Assembly: GCA_902806565.1 (NCBI GenBank)
Contig: CADCXA010000050.1
Coordinates: 248,001-312,000 of the forward strand
Source of the DNA: Hypoxylon rubiginosum
Lineage: Eukaryota > Ascomycota > Sordariomycetes > Xylariales > Hypoxylaceae
Reading direction: 5' to 3'
Length of the DNA: 64,000 nt
The notes below the pieces were generated by a model. The model had not been told where the DNA came from and searched no databases. It saw only the letters and a list, made by a program, of their open reading frames with translations. Below are positions 1 through 10,175 of the stretch, piece after piece. The first letter of the stretch is position 1; every line of letters begins with the position of its first letter. The position numbers and the translations under genes are program-made.

Positions 1-653
1 TGCCCTCCAATCATGGCAACTGTGCTCTTCTTGGTGATGAGGAGCATATAGTAGGGACCGGTGAACTTGATGAAGCCCAAAATACCCCAAGTCGTACATC
101 TCTGCTTGATACCTCCGGTACCCTTGTTTCCATCGTCGATAGTATTCAGCAATGAATTCATCTCCTTCTGGCTGTATATGGTCTTGTCATCGGTTATGCT
201 TAGATCCGAGTCGTGAGTATTACGGTCGATCTTCAGGATGCGATAGCGCTTCTCGGTGACGTCTCCTCCGACAATGTAGTACCGGCTCGCGGTCTCATAT
301 AGGGTGAACTTGTGCATCTTGTAGGCTGATCGAATAGGTGCTCGCTCTTCTTCGGGAGGGGTTGCGACTCTAGAGGACAAGTCGGGACTACTCGTCCGAA
401 CGAAAGGTCGAGCTATAGCTGGCTCCTCATCGTTATCATCTTCGACGGTTCGTTTCTGCGCCTGGACGGTCTGGAGGAGGGTGTCGCTACTAGCGTTATT
501 TTGCAAGAGAGGGAACGCAGGCTCTAATGGCTTAGGGCTCGGATCCTCCGTATCAGTGGGCTCGTGGTTAGATGTACGAGAAGGTTGGGTTGGTGGTTGA
601 GAAGGCTGGCCAGTGGTAGCCCCGACACCGTGTTGATCAATCGCATCGGCCAT
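1..653 (-). CDS. FIG4: Polyphosphoinositide phosphatase FIG4/SAC3 type, 5' part (runs off window edge)
   Basis: FIG4 is a Sac-domain phosphatase that acts with VAC14 and the FAB1/PIKfyve kinase on PI(3,5)P2 at vacuolar and endosomal membranes. The ATG at 653-651 opens a frame that stays open to base 1, giving about 217 N-terminal residues. The first ~110 residues are low-complexity Pro/Ser/Thr/Glu sequence. Then comes the start of the Sac domain, with the family's conserved stretches KFTLYETASRYYIVG, KRYRILKIDR, SDLSITDDKTIYSQKEMNSLL, WGILGFIKFTGPYYMLLITK and MIGG. The catalytic CX5R(T/S) motif lies outside the window. I judge FIG4 more likely than SAC1 because of the YETxxRYYIVG...RYRILKIDR pattern. 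The exon appears uninterrupted here. Confidence 0.9.
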   Translation of the reverse strand, partial: MADAIDQHGVGATTGQPSQPPTQPSRTSNHEPTDTEDPSPKPLEPAFPLLQNNASSDTLLQTVQAQKRTVEDDNDEEPAIARPFVRTSSPDLSSRVATPPEEERAPIRSAYKMHKFTLYETASRYYIVGGDVTEKRYRILKIDRNTHDSDLSITDDKTIYSQKEMNSLLNTIDDGNKGTGGIKQRCTTWGILGFIKFTGPYYMLLITKKSTVAMIGG

Positions 654-868
654 TGCCACCAACAGTAGCGAGCCGATGAAGCATATTCAGGAAGTATGCA
701 AGAGACCAGGTTATCGGAAGGTATTTATAAGATATCAGAACTCTCCAGTCAAAAAAGACGTGATGTCCTTAAAGCCGAGCTTTGTTGCTTTCCGATAACT
801 TGAAGCTTGGGGATTCAAGATCAGCCACTTAGGTGTCTATCGATAAAAAGACAGGTAGATGGCGGGCC

Positions 869-900
869 GCTAATGCGCTAATGCGCTAATGCGCTAATGC
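869..900. repeat. 8-bp tandem repeat (TAATGCGC), about 3.75 copies
   Basis: The unit TAATGCGC is repeated without mismatch from 871 to 900, preceded by GC. It lies about 220 bp upstream of the FIG4-like start codon. It looks like a simple minisatellite with no evident function. Confidence 0.85.
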
Positions 901-1628
901 TAAATTTAATACGCTAATGGAACTTAAGCTTGGGTCTTCTAGCGATCTAGAACATGCCCATTTATTGTCAAAGTCGTGCAATTACATCATAGCCTTGTTA
1001 TAATCATTCCTTACCTAAGGTATGCATAAAATTAGACATTTATTATATGCTTTGCATGTGAAAGAAGTCGGGGAAAATGATATACAGAAGTTGGTATCTT
1101 ATTGGAGATCAGGCGAGACTATTATGTTAAGCATGTCTTCATAAATAGGTATGAAAACGTCCAATATATGGGCAGAAATGCAAGCAGCATAATATCTCGT
1201 CCCCCAGAATAGGGTGAGCTAGATGGAAAAGGTCGCTAAATTCCGAATTGCTTGTTCTATCATCAACATACCGACGAATGTCTCCTCTCTCTATCTTAGT
1301 CGGATATTATGCAAGACTGTATTCTACGGATTAGACATGTTCGTAATATCATTAATCAGCGTACCTGGATAGCCAGTTGTAGTCTTCGCGACATTCCTCC
1401 CAACGTTAGCAAACAGTAGGACGAGATACACCATATCCGCCTCGCTCAGCTCGTTTCGCGACACGTTACGTCTACTAGGGTTAGACGCAGTATAACGCTA
1501 TCACATCTGGCGCCCGTGTTAAGTGTAGCACCATGATTAGCTCTAGCAACCTCAAGACATATCAAATCCTTAGGAACCACTATGACCAAATAACCAGCAT
1601 ATAGATAGTCGGCTGAGGGGATGAGAAG

Positions 1629-1662
1629 TGGGAGGTGGGAGGTGGGAGGTAGGAGGTAGGAG
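1629..1662. repeat. 7-bp G-rich tandem repeat (GGGAGGT/AGGAGGT), about 5 copies
   Basis: Three copies of GGGAGGT are followed by AGGAGGT variants. It is purine-rich, strand-asymmetric simple sequence in a non-coding stretch. Confidence 0.8.
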
Positions 1663-3468
1663 ACCGAGCCAAGTTCGAAGAATCTCGCGAAATGAAGCCC
1701 ACGGACAGCTGCAGGATCAAACTCGGGTAACTGCAGGTTCGATTCGTACGCCTCATTATAAAGTGTAAGGGTAGGGGGACTTGGATTTAACCGCAGCCTC
1801 ACGGCTAGACGAGGTTATGTGCGGAAAAGGCGCCAGAGGACCTGACCAAGGAATTAGCTTGGGCTTTCACTCCAAGAATAAAAAGTCAACGGGGAGGGAA
1901 GTACGGTCGTAATCGAGGGTACGATGCAATGGTCTTGGATGTTGAGTCTGCAGCATTCCTTATCTTGTCACAGGAAACCAGCATGCAAAGACCCCATCCC
2001 CTTTCATCTGGTCACATGGAAATATGCATAGGTACACCAAACTATTTCTCAGGCCAGACTGTTCTATCGGGGAGGGCGGGTCAGTCCACCGGGGCCTTAG
2101 AAACGAGTGAAAGAACGGTCAGCCCTACCTATTGTAAATATTGTAAAAGAGCCGCATGATCCAAGATGCCCATAGCGTATGAAGAATCATGGAGAGTCCA
2201 AGTCCTGGACGTTCTAGACCACCAAAACGAGTCCATCGAAGCGGTGAAACATAACAGCCCAATCATGAATACCTATGAGGAGCAGACGTCAATGCAAATA
2301 TTCGTAATAGGTGCCTTAGAACTAATGAGCCGAAGGCCGAACATACGTGAAACGAAATTAAGTTGACCGAGGACCAACCATCTTGAGAGATCAAAGACGT
2401 AGCATCTAGTTGGCAAGCGGATAGGTAAGAGGCCGTATAAAGGAAGCTTGGGTAGACAATGTCCGAACACGCTCCGACGTAGGAATTGAGGCTCAACCAG
2501 ATTCCAAACTTGGAGAACGGCGTGAGTGGCGTTAGATAGGCACTGTATCTAAGGTACCTGACAGTGTGACACGACCTGCGCCATGATATATCACAGTCGT
2601 CAAAGATGGTGTGAAGCATATATTAACCGAACTCGGTTGGTTTGTCATTGACAGACCGCTACTCTTCACCCCAGAATTCTTCCCAAGTAGCTATACGTAC
2701 CATATACCACAATATACATCGGGCATTTCCCCAGATGTATATTGAGGTTTGATTTAAAATGGACATTGTTGTAACCCTGCTAACTAATAAGATGCAAGGA
2801 CCCGACGCTGTGGTACCGAAAGATGTAATAGGTCAACATTAGTATAGGGTGGTGTCTTCATTTCCCTGCTTGACGTGTCGACTTGATGCTCGACATTGGT
2901 CGACATAACCAGATACCCTTGAACCCGGATACTACCACGACGTCTGTGGGGGGTTCCGCCTGACATTACACGACGGGGAAATATTGATAATCTCCCCATT
3001 GGGTTCTTCGTGAAATACTTGAGACAATGATGCCCTGCTTCTTGTGGCATACGACAGATCTCTGGCAAGCCTCGCGTGGGGGGTTCAGATTGCGCGTCGA
3101 CGAGGAATGGATGGCATTAATTCCGAAGCTGCAAGACAAACTCGATAAACAAGATTCAATCGATCGGCGATGTGTTCCGCTCCTATGTGATGTTCGAAGC
3201 GGGGCCACCTCTGCTTACGACGCCCGTTGCTAGTATCGAGGACTGCCGCCGAGGTAAGATACTGGGAAGGATATTTAATGGCTCTGGGTATGCCTATTCC
3301 AAGATTTCGACGTGAGCCAAAATCCCAAGCTCTTTGCTACCTCATATTCCACCTTTGCTGTCTTCTTGATTCCAAACCAGAACCTGCTAGAGGCAGTACG
3401 AACCATTTCTGCAATCCCAGATATTTCGACACAGTTTCGAACTAGTTAGTGCGATCAGTTTGTATACA

Positions 3469-3880
3469 ATGGAACCGAAGGTGTGTTAACAAATGTCCGT
3501 GTCGGGGGATTAATGGCTAACATCTTTAGCAACTCGAGGAAAGACAGACCCTCGAAGACCAAAACATGTACAAGACCACCACCCAAACAGAAAGTCTTCC
3601 CACGGGAAGCCAAGAGACTCGAGGAGACACCGATACTCTAACGATAGACCGTCCATGGACGAATCGTCTCCTTACTTTGGACAGCCGTTTGCAAAAGGAA
3701 GACTGGTGGAAAACCAAAGATCACAACACAGACTCCGTGGAACGTTGGTCTGTCCAATCAATGACTAACGAGCCGTATCATACCGTAAAGTCGGTCATTG
3801 GTCAGGACGGCCAAACCAAGTTCTCCGGCAGCCAATCGTCACCCCCAAGCGAGACAGCAGCCACATCTGGATCGGGATAG
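3469..3880 (+). CDS. Possible small two-exon hypothetical protein (120 aa)
   Basis: I do not recognise this protein. An ATG at 3469 gives four codons (3469-3480). A 49-bp GTGTGT...TTTAG intron with a GCTAAC branch point follows (3481-3529), and then an open frame to the stop at 3880. Splicing joins the two exons in frame, which is the main support. The product would be hydrophilic and rich in Thr, Ser, Gln and Asp, with no membrane segment, signal peptide or Cys motif, and a Ser/Pro/Gly-rich tail. Its stop lies about 115 bp from the stop of EMC4, so the two genes would converge. It could equally be a chance ORF in a gene-poor stretch. Confidence 0.33.
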
Positions 3881-3994
3881 ATGACATTTAGAGACGTGAG
3901 GGGTTCCAGACATAGGAATCGGAGAACTTTAGAAGCAATGGGCAAGAGTTAACATAGTAATTGAATTGAGTGATGGCTCTTGATAGTTCTACTT

Positions 3995-4668
3995 TCAAAA
4001 AGCAGGAATCGCATGATCCAGTGGTTCTCGTTGAGCTTCCCAAGCAAGCCAGTCTGATCTCGTAGTTCTAGAAATCCACGTGTTAGCAACATTTACTTGC
4101 GCAAGAATGAGTAGAAAATCTTACGGTAGCAAACCCATCGCGTTGACTTTCCATATCCCGACAGCCAACGCCACTATCTGCATCGCCACATACGCCAACT
4201 TGGCCTGTATTAACTTTGTCTTGTTGCTCTCGCTCTCGAACCTCTCAAACGCCTGGTTGGTACCGATAATACCCATGATGGGGTTCTTGAAGGCCATAAA
4301 CACCATCATGATGCTGAAAATCTGTAGCGAGTTGCCCGACATGTACATCATGATGGCCGTCATGGGCAGATTCTTGACAGGCGCGAGCGCCACCTCCCAG
4401 GCCTTCTTTAGTTTCAACGTATCCATCTCCTCGGGCGTGGGTTGTTTTCGGGGTTGGGTCTTGGGTTCTTTGGAGGCTTGTTTCTGTAGGCAGATTATCA
4501 GACCTGTTCATGCGCAATGCGCTCGTGGTGTGTATGTACCTTTGACAACGCGGTCGATTGTGATGGGTAGCCGGGCGGATCGGGGATACTACCGGCTTTC
4601 GATTTGAGCGTTGGCGGATGCTGAAGATCGACAACCCATTTAGGGACGGAAGGTGTTTTTGACGACAT
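3995..4668 (-). CDS. EMC4: ER membrane protein complex subunit 4 (EMC4)
   Basis: A subunit of the EMC insertase, which inserts tail-anchored and multipass proteins into the ER membrane. Three exons: 4668-4540, 4483-4125 and 4067-3995, with GT-AG introns and phases that agree, giving 186 aa, the usual EMC4 size. The middle exon has the family core, including MTAIMMYMSGNSLQIFSIMM and the FMAFKNPI helix, followed by a second hydrophobic helix ending in KVNAMGLLP. The third exon supplies the conserved TRSDWLAWE tail; without it the protein would end early at MGLLP. An in-frame ATG exists at 4710, but the ATG at 4668 (MSSKTPSVPKWV) starts the typical fungal N-terminus and is preferred. Confidence 0.9.
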
Positions 4669-5541
4669 GATCGCTAGCTCTTCGGATTTTATTCCGAGGA
4701 CTTTGTTCATCGGTGTGAGGTTTGAAGAATAAGATGTAGGCAGGCTAGGTATGTCGTACCTTAGCTAAAGGAGGTAGACTACATGTATCAAAAGTTTAGG
4801 TAAGGCTAGGCTAGGTATCCACAGCAGTCCGTCATGGCGGGACGAATTATGACAGGACCGAATGACAAAGCCTCGTTAACTAAAAGCACCCAGGCACCGT
4901 ACCTACGGATGTTAGGGGATCTCACATGGCCCCGTTTAGTCCGAAGTAGACCCCTGTAAGCAACAGCGGAAAGCTCCAACTTTCCGTCTTCAGGGGTTTT
5001 CTATTATTTATCGTCTTTCATATGGAGGGGCCGGCATCTTCCTCTCAAAATGCCATCTCTTCTTCGATAATGTCGTCGCCTAGGTCTTCTCGACTTTTTT
5101 TCTTCTACTTGGAATGCAGGTGAACTCGGCTCAATATTAATCACGCGCCATCTCACCACAACCACCCCCAGGGGGCCAAGATCCTATTGCGCATCGTACA
5201 TGACCGCACCCTCCAAGAAGCCGATTGCCTCCCGTCGCCGTGAACCCTTGCGATTGGATAGGGTTGCATTTTACATGTGTCTCGAAAAAATAGATTCTAG
5301 TTTACCAAGTTTGCTCCTTGCTCAGCGTGAGGGGTAGCCACAGCTGCTTGTACCCTAACACCTGTTGCTGCTTTTGCTGGGCATAAGGCATAGGCGTAGG
5401 CGTAGCCATAGGCACGGCACGGCACGGCACTATATCGACCAAGCTCGACGCCCTATTCGGCTGAACCAACCAGCCGGCACGTTGAGAAACACCAAAGAGG
5501 GAACTCCGACAAAGAGAAAGAAACGAACTCAATCCTCCACC
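4669..5541. other. Intergenic region between divergent EMC4 and AP-1 beta genes
   Basis: This 0.87-kb stretch must hold both promoters. I see several TAGGTA/GGCTAGG-type words at 4740-4815 and a short GGCAC tandem run near 5411-5430, but no clear TATA box or other gene. Confidence 0.5.
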
Positions 5542-8242
5542 ATGTCGAGCTCCCAAGGCGGAGGGGACTCAAAGCTCTTCGCTCGAGTAAGCATATCATT
5601 GTTTCCTTTTCCCATATACCTAGTCTCGTTGTTACGCACATCACATATTCTCGTCTACCCCAACCCATTCGAGCTCTCTTTTACACTGCGCCTGTCATCT
5701 TCAATTGGGTACAATAAGGATATACTGTGTATCTTCTAAGCACTATCTGCGACACCCACCTCCCTCTTACCGCTGTCGCAGGCGTATACACGTCCGACTC
5801 ATCCTTCGGCTCATATTCCCTACGACCGTCCACATACGTTATAAACACATTATGATCCCACACCTTACCATCGCGTGTAATGGCTATGTTTCTCGCATAC
5901 GTACCCCCGGACTATGGCTTACGACCGTTGACTATACAGGGCAAAGTCGCCGAGCTGCGACTCGAGTTGAACAGCGGCGGAAAGAAGGACAAGAACTTTA
6001 CTCAGAAGAAGATCGCCCTGAAAAAGATCGTCGCCAATATGACCATGAGCAACAACGAAATGGTCTCCCTCTTCCCCGACATAATCGGTTGCATGCACAT
6101 CCAGAGCTTGGAGATCAAGAAGATGTACGTCCTTTTCCGACTCGAAGACCAGACGGTATGGGGAATAATGGTTGACAAGAATGGTATAGGTGCTTCTTAT
6201 TCCTAGTCAACTACTCGAGGATGCGCCCAGAGATTGCGGTAAAAGCGATCCCTTACCTGCAACATGTAAGCATTGCGACAGGTGTGGTCTATTCAATAAG
6301 GAAAGAAGATCGCTAACACCCGCATAGGACATGGAAGATTCGAACCCCCTAGTCAGAGCTCTCGCTCTACGAACCATGTCATACGTTCACGTCAAAGAAT
6401 TTGTCGAAGCTACGGTTCCGCTTGTCAAGCGCCTACTCCGAGACGCCGACCCCTACGTTCGAAAGACCGCCGCCTTCTGCGTCGCGAAATTGTACGATCA
6501 TGATAAGTACATGGTCGAACAATCCGACCTAATAGATAGGCTAAATCAGCTCCTAAGAGATGACAATCCAACGGTGGTGGCGAGCGCGTTAGCTGGGTTG
6601 ATGGATATTTGGGAGCGTAGTGACTCTATCAAACTTACCATCGACTACAGCAACGCCTCCAAGATGGTAGCGATTCTACCAGATTGCTCCGAGTTCGTAA
6701 TCACTTGTCTAGTCGACAACGAGTCAACAGCTAACATGAAGTAGGTGGGGACAAACTTATATCCTCGAGGCCCTAATGTCTTATGTGCCTCAGGAGTCGG
6801 GAGAAGCGACTTTACTCGCTGAGCGTATTGCGCCGCGGTTATCGCATTCCAACTCTGCAGTTGTTTTAACGTGCATCCGAGTAATTCTCTATCTAATGAA
6901 CTATATCGCCGACGACAAACAAATCTCCGCGTTGTGCCGAAAGTTATCTCCGCCGCTCGTGACGTTATTAGCGAAAGGACCAGAAGTGCAATATCTAGCC
7001 CTGCGGAATGCGTTGCTCATCCTTCAAAGGAGACCAGATGTATTGCGCAACGATATTCGCGTTTTCTTCTGCAAATACAACGATCCGATCTACGTCAAGG
7101 TCACTAAGCTCGAACTAATATTCATGCTCGCTAACGAGAAGAATATCGATGAAGTATTAACGGAACTAAGAGAGTATGCGACAGAAGTTGATGTGCACTT
7201 TGTCCGTAAGGCGGTGCGCGCCATCGGCAAGCTGGCTATTAAGATCGAGCCGGCAGCGAGGGCGTGTATAAATCTGCTCCTCGAACTCGTCGCTACCAAG
7301 GTCCCGTATATTGTGCAGGAGGCCACCGTGGTTATCCGTAATATCTTCAGAAAGTACCCCAACCAGTACGAGTCCATCATCGGTACATTATGCGAACATC
7401 TCGACTCGCTTGACGAACCCGAGGCAAAGGCGGCAATGGTCTGGGTAATCGGACAGTACGCAGCACGCATCGAGAACAGCGACGTTCTTCTCGAGGACTT
7501 CCTGTACTCGTTCGCAGAAGAACCAGTGGAGGTGCAACTCGCACTGCTAACAGCAACGGTCAAGCTCTTCATCCAGCGGCCTACCAAGGGCCAAGATCTC
7601 GTGCCGAAGGTCCTAAAGTGGGCCACGGAGGAGACCGACAATCCGGACCTCCGAGACCGCGCCTACATGTACTGGCGGCTGCTTAGCACCGACATGAACG
7701 TGGCGAGGCAGATGGTTATGGGCGAGAAGCCGCCCATCACGGCCGAGTCCGAAAAGCTCGACCCTCAGACCCTCGAGGAGATGTGCCTTAACGTCGGCAC
7801 GCTCGCCACCATCTACCTAAAGCCCGTGCAGACCGTGTTCCGCAGCGCCCGGCCCCGGCGTCTAGCGGACTCGCCGGCGCTCCAGAAGCACGCCATCCCT
7901 ACCTCAGCCAACCTGCCCGCATTCGATACCAACAAGAACCTCAGCATGTTCGGCATGGGCGGCCAGCCGGCAGTCCTACAGCCCGGCGGCGCGCAGCAAG
8001 GCAACGCCGCCGCCGGCAACGGGGGCACCGCCGACATGGCCAACGCCGTCAGCGACGCCGACGCCTACTTCGCCGGCCTGGGGAGCCAGCAGATGGCCGC
8101 CATGGGCATCCACGAGGCCGGCGACTCATTTGGCGGCGGCAACGGAAACGAGGCCAGCTACGTCGTCAACCAGTACGCGCCCCAGCAGGTCTTCCAGCCG
8201 GCACAGGGCGTTGGCAGCAACGGCGATCTGCTGATCTTGTAG
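5542..8242 (+). CDS. APL2: AP-1 clathrin adaptor complex, beta-adaptin subunit
   Basis: Large beta subunit of the AP-1 adaptor, which links cargo and clathrin at the trans-Golgi and endosomes. Five exons: 5542-5586, 5940-6124, 6190-6265, 6328-6692 and 6745-8242, giving 722 aa. Conserved beta-adaptin landmarks run across the joins: SKLFAR|GKVAELRLELNSG, SLEIKKM|CFLFLVNYSRM, DMEDSNPLVRALALRTMSYV, PDCSEW|GQTYILEALMSYVP and GEKPPITAESEKLDP. Intron 4 uses the unusual donor GTTCGT but has a GCTAAC branch and restores the invariant SEWGQ join. The helical-repeat trunk is followed by a Gly/Ala/Asn-rich hinge. The protein ends in DLLIL, a clathrin-box-like sequence, with no full ear domain, as is usual in fungi. 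AP-2 beta is the alternative, since beta1 and beta2 are close relatives. Confidence 0.93.
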
Positions 8243-8933
8243 ATTAATTGCGGGTATACCTATACCCAACCAGCATAGCTGTTATTGATGCGTACCCGTA
8301 ATTACGAGAAGAGAAGATGAGAACGACGACCGAGTATGAGAGCACAAAAGACGAACTGAGATGCAATAGATTATTGAGTGTACATACCTTAGTATGATTG
8401 TCGAGAGGAGGATGACGACCGCAAGAAATTCATAATGGTCAAAAATTGTACATTTATCACATAATTCAGGCCGTTCCGATTCCATCCATGGCATCGACGG
8501 GTTTCACTAGATATTGTAAAGACTGGTTCAGCAACGTGTAATTCCATTAAAGTGAAGGTGTAGTGCAGATCAAGGGATCTTGTATAGTCTATCTAGAAGT
8601 ATCATCTCAACGAGTGACGGTGACAAATTAAGCGTCAAGCGATACTGCACTGCAATCTGTGGCTCAACTCCCAAGAAATCTCGCATCATAGTTCCCCCCC
8701 TTTTTTTTTCTCCTTACACTTAATAATCCACCATCTCACCTCCTCATTAGTATTCACCCCCCTTGAAAGATACGTTCGAATAGCGTCCGAGCCTTATAGG
8801 CGCATCCCGAAACATTGTCCACTGGGTTGATGAAAATGCCATTTGCCGAATTCAACAGCCTCGCGATTTTCCGGCTTGTCAAACTTCCATTTCACTTGCT
8901 CAAGAGACGTTTGGCTTGGCATATGATGAATAA
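8243..8933. other. Intergenic region between convergent genes
   Basis: The 3' flanks of the AP-1 beta gene and the surface-protein gene. It contains a C7/T9 homopolymer run near 8694-8710. No further gene is seen. Confidence 0.5.
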
Positions 8934-10175
8934 TTAACCGGCATATTTCTCTGCCTCGGCCTTTGGCTCCAATCCGGTGGTTGCAGGGCGTTGAAGCAAT
9001 TTGTGGCCGCAGCATCCATGGCTGCTGGCCTCGGAGAGTCCGCGTTGGTGCGAGGCACATTGGGCCTCACAGCCCGTAGCGGAACCATGGTTACCACCAA
9101 CACCAGCGGCGTTATTGTTTTCAACCTTAGTATCATCGTTCGATGCTATTAGGAAGGCGAAGCCGCCGATTAGAGAAGACACGGACGGACCCATGGCGGC
9201 CAAGGCTGCTGCAATGAACAATAGACGGTAGTTCAGCTTTGCTGTGGACTCAGCCGCATTCGTGTCCGTGACTGGCTTCGGGGGAGTGTGCGTTGTAGTA
9301 GACGTCACCGTTGAAGATGACATAGTAACCGTGGTATAAACAACGCCCGCAGAGCTAGGGGAAGGATCATCGGCCGGCACCTGGGACGTGATAGATTGCT
9401 GAGTACCAGTCGATGTAGTGAAAACAGTCACGACTGGGTGGAGAGGGAACGTCGAGCTGGATTCGGTGACTGTCAGCGTGATGTTCTGCACTGGTGCCTG
9501 TGAAGCTGATGTGCTCGTAACAGTGACAGTGACGACTGTGGGGGTCTCCAGCGAAACAGTCACGGTTACCGGGTCGGTTACAGTAGCGACGCTTGGTTTG
9601 TCGATTGCAGGAGGAGGAGGGTTGCCATATCCTCCGGGTGGTAGATCTGTCGTTCCAGGAGGGCTACCATACCCTCCGTTAGCAGCGGGGGTTGTACCGG
9701 AGCCGGAGCCGTAGCCGTAGCCGTCGTAGTCATCTCGTGGAGACATTCGGGTTCCATCATAGCCAGAGTCTAGGAAATCCTGGTAATCCTTGGTGCCCCC
9801 ATAACTATGTGGCATCCCAGTCTGTGAGGCTCCGCAGTTCGGGGTCGGATGACTAGTGTCTTCGCCGACACGGGTCGGGCTGAGTGCAGATGACTGAGAA
9901 GGAACCGGGCCCACAAGATCAATACCTTGCGTAGTTCGAATTCGGTGAGAAGCATCAGAGTAAGTTGTGGCAAAAGTGTATGGATATTGAGAGATAGGCG
10001 AGACGACGATGCTCTCCGAAACTGTACCAACCGTAGTGACAGGAGGACATTCGACCTGGAGAGTTGAGTCTTGAACCGATTCTTGCTTGTTCGCAACCTT
10101 GAGAACTGCACCGATAGCAAGACCATGGTACATGGCCAGGAGGCCGACAACGAGAGTTTTAGTTAGGATGCCCAT
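8934..10175 (-). CDS. Predicted secreted or surface Ser/Thr-rich protein (413 aa), function unknown
   Basis: An unrecognised single-exon ORF. The frame opens further upstream only through a TTG, so I start at the ATG at 10175. This gives a good signal peptide: MGILTK followed by a hydrophobic run to about residue 24. The middle has Ser/Thr/Pro-rich stretches, a Gly/Tyr/Pro-rich segment (GYGYGSGSG, GGYGSPP) and several Val-Thr repeats (TVTVTST and similar). These are typical of O-glycosylated fungal wall or surface proteins. A hydrophobic segment of about 28 residues near residues 312-340 could be a membrane anchor. The tail has clustered Cys and His (GCEAQC, GCCGH). No GPI omega site is obvious and no catalytic domain is visible. 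Confidence 0.65.
   Translation of the reverse strand: MGILTKTLVVGLLAMYHGLAIGAVLKVANKQESVQDSTLQVECPPVTTVGTVSESIVVSPISQYPYTFATTYSDASHRIRTTQGIDLVGPVPSQSSALSPTRVGEDTSHPTPNCGASQTGMPHSYGGTKDYQDFLDSGYDGTRMSPRDDYDGYGYGSGSGTTPAANGGYGSPPGTTDLPPGGYGNPPPPAIDKPSVATVTDPVTVTVSLETPTVVTVTVTSTSASQAPVQNITLTVTESSSTFPLHPVVTVFTTSTGTQQSITSQVPADDPSPSSAGVVYTTVTMSSSTVTSTTTHTPPKPVTDTNAAESTAKLNYRLLFIAAALAAMGPSVSSLIGGFAFLIASNDDTKVENNNAAGVGGNHGSATGCEAQCASHQRGLSEASSHGCCGHKLLQRPATTGLEPKAEAEKYAG

Larger units (their letters stand above)
654..3468. other. Gene-poor intergenic stretch, 2.8 kb
   Basis: Upstream of the FIG4-like gene. I see no ORF with a recognisable domain or a convincing intron chain; the open frames here are short and scattered over all frames. 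It holds two short tandem repeats (listed separately) and many A/T-leaning stretches, so it may be decayed repeat sequence. Confidence 0.5.

Noticed and set aside
1721..1750. GGTTCGATTC word resembling a tRNA T-loop
   Set aside because: The flanking bases do not form a 5-bp stem and no acceptor or anticodon arms are present nearby.
1446..1802. 118-codon minus-strand frame in the gene-poor left region
   Set aside because: Spans the G-rich tandem repeat, no domain, no supporting intron or conservation visible.
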